Part shown: piece after piece, positions 37,210-38,958 of the stretch
Numbering within the stretch: position 1 is the first letter of the stretch
How the letters are laid out: each line of letters opens with the position of its first letter
DNA from: Candidatus Adiutrix sp.
Lineage (GTDB): Bacteria > Desulfobacterota > Desulfarculia > Adiutricales > Adiutricaceae
Reading direction: 5' to 3'
Assembly: GCA_031261565.1 (NCBI GenBank)
Contig: JAISJK010000055.1
Location: 1-38,958, forward strand
Length of the DNA: 38,958 bases
The notes under the pieces: model-generated
What the model was told of the DNA's origin: nothing
What the model saw: the letters and a program-made list of their open reading frames with translations, nothing else
The model's database searches: none
Program-made: the position numbers and the translations under genes

Positions 37210-38958
37210 CTATTGGAACCGTTTCAGCCGCAGTGAATTGCCGATGACCGAGACCGAGGATACGGCCATGGCCCCGGCGCAGAGGGCCGGGCTCAGAGTC
37301 AGGCCCCAGTGGGCGTAAGCCCCGGCGGCCAGGGGAATGGCCAGGATATTGTAAAAAAAGGCCCAGAACAGATTTTGCCAGATGACCCGCACTGTGGCCC
37401 GGCCCAAGCCGATGGCCGTGGGCAGCTTTTCCAGATTATTGGTCAGGAGGGCCAGATCGGCCGACTCCAGGGCCAGCTCGGCCCCGGCCCCCATGGCCAC
37501 CCCCAGGTCAGCGGCCACCAGGGCCGGGGCGTCATTCAGGCCATCGCCCACCATGGCCGTCACCCGGCCCTCCCCCTTGAGGCTCTCCACCACCGCCAGC
37601 TTATCTTCGGGCCGCAGCTCGGCCCGGTAATCAATCCCCAGCTCGGCGGCCAGGTTGCGGGCCACCGCCTGGCCATCACCGGTGAGCATGATGGTTTGCA
37701 GGCCCATAGCGGCCAAGCGCTGTAAGGCCCGGCCTGATTCTGGCTTCACCGGGTCGGCCCAGCCTAAAACCCCTAAAATGGTTTTCCGGCCATCGGTCAC
37801 CTGGCCCACCAGAGCCGAGGTCTCCCCCCGCCCGGCCAGCTCGGCCAGGGGGCCGGCCGCCATCTCCAGGTCAAAGCCCTGGCCGGCCAGTAAGGCCGGG
37901 CGGCCCAGGAGATAGAGCTGGCCCTCCAGCTCGCCTCGAACCCCAAAGCCCACCATGATTTCCAGCGCAGTGGCCAAGGGGCCGAGATCCAGGCCGCGCT
38001 GCCCGGCGGCGGCCACCACGGCCCGGGCCAGGGGGTGCTCCGAGCCCCGCTCCAACCGGGCGGCCACGCTCAAAAGCTCCTCTTCGCCTGTCTCTCCCAG
38101 CGCGGCCAGAGTGGTCAGGGCCGGTTGCCCGGAGGTGATGGTGCCGGTTTTATCCAGAGCCAGATGGGTGACCCGGGCCGCAGTCTCCAGGGCCCCGGCG
38201 TTTTTAAACAACAGCCCCAGCTCCGCCCCCCGGCCTGAGCCGACCATCACGGCCGTGGGCGTGGCCAAGCCCATGGCGCAGGGACAGGCCACCACCAGCA
38301 CGGCCACCAGCCGGGTCACGGCCTCGGCCGGGCCGGCCCCCAGGTAAAGCCAGAGGCCAAAGGTGATCAGCCCGATCAGTAGCACGGCCGGGACAAAGCG
38401 GGCGGCCACCCGGTCGGCCAGCTCCTGCACCGGCGGCTTGGAGCCCTGAGCTTCCTCCACCAGGCTGATGATGCGGCCCAGAGCTGAATCGGCCCCGGTG
38501 GTTTGGGCTTCGAAGATCAGAAGGCCGCCGGTGTTTCTGGTTCCGCCGGAGACCTGATCCCCGGCCGCCTTATCCACGGGCACCGGCTCGCCGGTCAATA
38601 ACGACTCATCGATGGCCGAGGCACCTTCCAGAATGACTCCGTCCACGGCAATGGCCTCCCCGGGCCGCACCAGCAGACGGTCGCCGGGCGAGACCATTTC
38701 CAGGGGAATATCGCGCTCACCCCCGGCGGCCACCAGGTGAACCTGAGCCGGGGCCAGCGACAGCAATTTACTCAGGGCCGCCGAGGCCCGGCCCCGGGCC
38801 CGGCCTTCCAGCCAGCGGCCCAGGAGAATCAGGGCCATGATCATAAACAGGCTGTCGAAATAGAGGTGTTCGCCGCCGCTCAGCCCGAGGAGGCCGGGGG
38901 CGAAAAAAGCCAGGGAGGAAGAGAGGGAGGCAACGCCCGCGCCCAAGGCCACCAGGGT
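37210..38958 (-). CDS. Copper-type P1B ATPase, C-terminal part
   Basis: The frame is open to the right edge, so the N-terminal metal-binding domains and first helices lie outside. Visible P-type ATPase motifs: [12 protein letters not shown] (actuator), [14 protein letters not shown] with the CPC metal site, phosphorylation loop [19 protein letters not shown] with the HP dipeptide, [10 protein letters not shown] and [11 protein letters not shown]. The last helices carry [13 protein letters not shown] and [15 protein letters not shown], the Asn/Tyr and Met/Ser ligands of Cu+ exporters (CopA group). It would pump Cu+ or Ag+ out of the cytoplasm. It converges on the radical SAM gene with a 9-bp gap. 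Confidence 0.93.
   Translation of the reverse strand, partial: TLVALGAGVASLSSSLAFFAPGLLGLSGGEHLYFDSLFMIMALILLGRWLEGRARGRASAALSKLLSLAPAQVHLVAAGGERDIPLEMVSPGDRLLVRPGEAIAVDGVILEGASAIDESLLTGEPVPVDKAAGDQVSGGTRNTGGLLIFEAQTTGADSALGRIISLVEEAQGSKPPVQELADRVAARFVPAVLLIGLITFGLWLYLGAGPAEAVTRLVAVLVVACPCAMGLATPTAVMVGSGRGAELGLLFKNAGALETAARVTHLALDKTGTITSGQPALTTLAALGETGEEELLSVAARLERGSEHPLARAVVAAAGQRGLDLGPLATALEIMVGFGVRGELEGQLYLLGRPALLAGQGFDLEMAAGPLAELAGRGETSALVGQVTDGRKTILGVLGWADPVKPESGRALQRLAAMGLQTIMLTGDGQAVARNLAAELGIDYRAELRPEDKLAVVESLKGEGRVTAMVGDGLNDAPALVAADLGVAMGAGAELALESADLALLTNNLEKLPTAIGLGRATVRVIWQNLFWAFFYNILAIPLAAGAYAHWGLTLSPALCAGAMAVSSVSVIGNSLRLKRFQ

Noticed and set aside
1-38958. CRISPR arrays, tRNA or rRNA genes, insertion sequences
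   Set aside because: No regularly spaced repeats, cloverleaf-like segments, transposase motifs or terminal inverted repeats were seen on reading the sequence.

Overview
The window is a GC-rich, densely packed stretch of bacterial chromosome with about 41 protein genes and no rRNA or tRNA that I could see. It reads as a Gram-negative anaerobe. The signs are a type IV pilus/type II secretion ATPase, Lgt and LspA with several lipoprotein-type products, a ZnuA-type periplasmic binding protein, four radical SAM enzymes, an Fe-S aldo/keto reductase and type III glutamine synthetase. The Lgt motif and general gene style point to the Desulfobacterota/deltaproteobacterial area. That placement is inference, not proof. 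TTG and GTG starts are common, and many neighbours overlap by exactly 4 nt.

Layout. 1-3043 (+): 3' end of a PilB/GspE-type ATPase carrying an extra cyclic-nucleotide-binding domain, then a zinc/manganese-type ABC binding protein and ATPase with no permease beside them. 2971-5376 (-): a small basic protein, two paralogous lipoproteins and an M23 peptidase. 5661-7865 (+): glnN. 7966-12398 (+): sbcDC. 12384-13814 (-): a BAX-inhibitor-1 membrane protein and a SPOR-like protein. 13938-15298 (+): lgt and a GcvH-like protein without the lipoyl lysine but with a long acidic tail. 15277-16170 (-): a multi-pass membrane protein, divergent from an Fe-S aldo/keto reductase. 17534-20383 (-): four genes joined by 4-nt overlaps (HD-GYP-associated N-terminal domain, HDOD, lspA, degenerate-receiver histidine kinase). 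20539-25401 (+): panD, an ankyrin protein, a small protein, a HAD phosphatase, adenine deaminase and a DUF202-like membrane protein. 25419-25997 (+): a TacA/TacT-type toxin-antitoxin remnant with a clear promoter/operator, bounded by 17-bp direct repeats.

26026-31905 (-) is the most interesting block. A promoter and a terminator-like leader hairpin precede six co-directional genes: a B12-binding-type radical SAM enzyme, a second radical SAM enzyme with a non-canonical CX8CX2C motif, a PNPOx-like flavin protein, and a complete NitT/TauT/Ssu-type ABC importer. I do not recognise this as a described pathway. It looks like uptake plus radical and flavin chemistry on a small, probably anionic, compound.

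31940-34555 (-) holds a 93-residue protein, a 28-residue membrane peptide, a proline-rich LytR_C-type protein and a SPASM-like radical SAM enzyme. 34679-37200 (+) holds pepA and a fourth radical SAM enzyme. 37210-38958 (-) is a copper-type P1B ATPase cut by the window edge. All functions are read from motifs and context by eye; no database search was run.
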